Origin: Deinococcus sp.
GTDB lineage: Bacteria; Deinococcota; Deinococci; Deinococcales; Deinococcaceae
Assembly: GCF_030523985.1 (NCBI RefSeq)
Contig: NZ_JAUNHK010000057.1
Location: forward strand, 1 to 5,373
Length of the DNA: 5,373 nucleotides
Reading direction: 5' to 3'
Shown piece by piece: positions 5,337 through 5,373 of the stretch. The translations under genes and the position numbers were made by a program. Numbering within the stretch: position 1 is the stretch's first letter; every line of letters starts with the position of its first letter. A model generated the notes under the pieces. That model ran no database searches. It saw only the letters and a program-made list of their open reading frames with translations, and was not told the origin of the DNA.

Positions 5337-5373
5337 ATGCGACAACCCGCTGCCCCAAGGCCCGCACTGGCCC
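5337..5373 (+). CDS. Possible start of a further gene, cut by the window end
   Basis: An ATG at 5337 opens a frame that runs to the window end and would begin MRQPAAPRPALA. A G-run (5331-5335) lies directly before it, too close for a normal ribosome binding site, and no TANNNT hexamer sits at the leaderless distance. Twelve residues are too few to identify a product. In Lpt systems the ATPase gene lptB is often near lptA and lptC, but nothing visible shows that here. Confidence 0.2.
   Translation, partial: MRQPAAPRPALA

Overview
The window looks like a chromosomal segment from a Deinococcus-type bacterium. It is GC-rich throughout. Three genes have a TANNNT -10-like hexamer only 7 to 9 bases before their start codon, the leaderless arrangement known to be common in Deinococcus. 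It also carries an Lpt-type envelope cassette beside galE. The genus is an inference from these traits; no diagnostic marker is present.

Layout: (1) 1-477, plus strand: the C-terminal part of an IMPACT/YigZ family protein whose 5' end lies outside the window. (2) 468-1460, minus strand: a complete galE (UDP-glucose 4-epimerase), which overlaps the previous gene tail to tail by 10 bp. (3) 1461-1558: a 98-bp divergent promoter region with a -10-like element for each flanking gene and an inverted repeat over the plus-strand one. (4) 1559-2506, plus strand: an aldo/keto reductase of the Kv-beta-like group with an intact Asp-Tyr-Lys-His tetrad, followed by an intrinsic terminator. (5) 2507-2657: intergenic DNA with the terminator, a perfect 16-bp palindrome and a likely leaderless promoter. 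(6) 2658-5270, plus strand: three tightly spaced genes that appear to form one operon. They encode a membrane-anchored LptC-like protein, an exported LptA/OstA-like protein, and a second, larger exported protein with a C-terminal LptA/OstA-like region and a cysteine-containing N-terminal domain I do not recognise. (7) 5282-5323: a 15-bp-stem hairpin that probably closes the operon. A possible next start codon lies at 5337, just before the window ends.

How the genes fit together: the operon would build a periplasmic bridge of beta-jellyroll/OstA-fold proteins anchored in the inner membrane, as LptC-LptA does for lipopolysaccharide. Deinococcus is understood to have a diderm-like envelope without classical LPS, so the cargo is an open question. 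galE could supply UDP-galactose, and perhaps UDP-N-acetyl sugars, for the unusual phosphoglycolipids of this genus, but a direct link between galE and the operon is only inferred. The operon is the most interesting part of the window. No tRNA, rRNA, CRISPR array or mobile element was seen.
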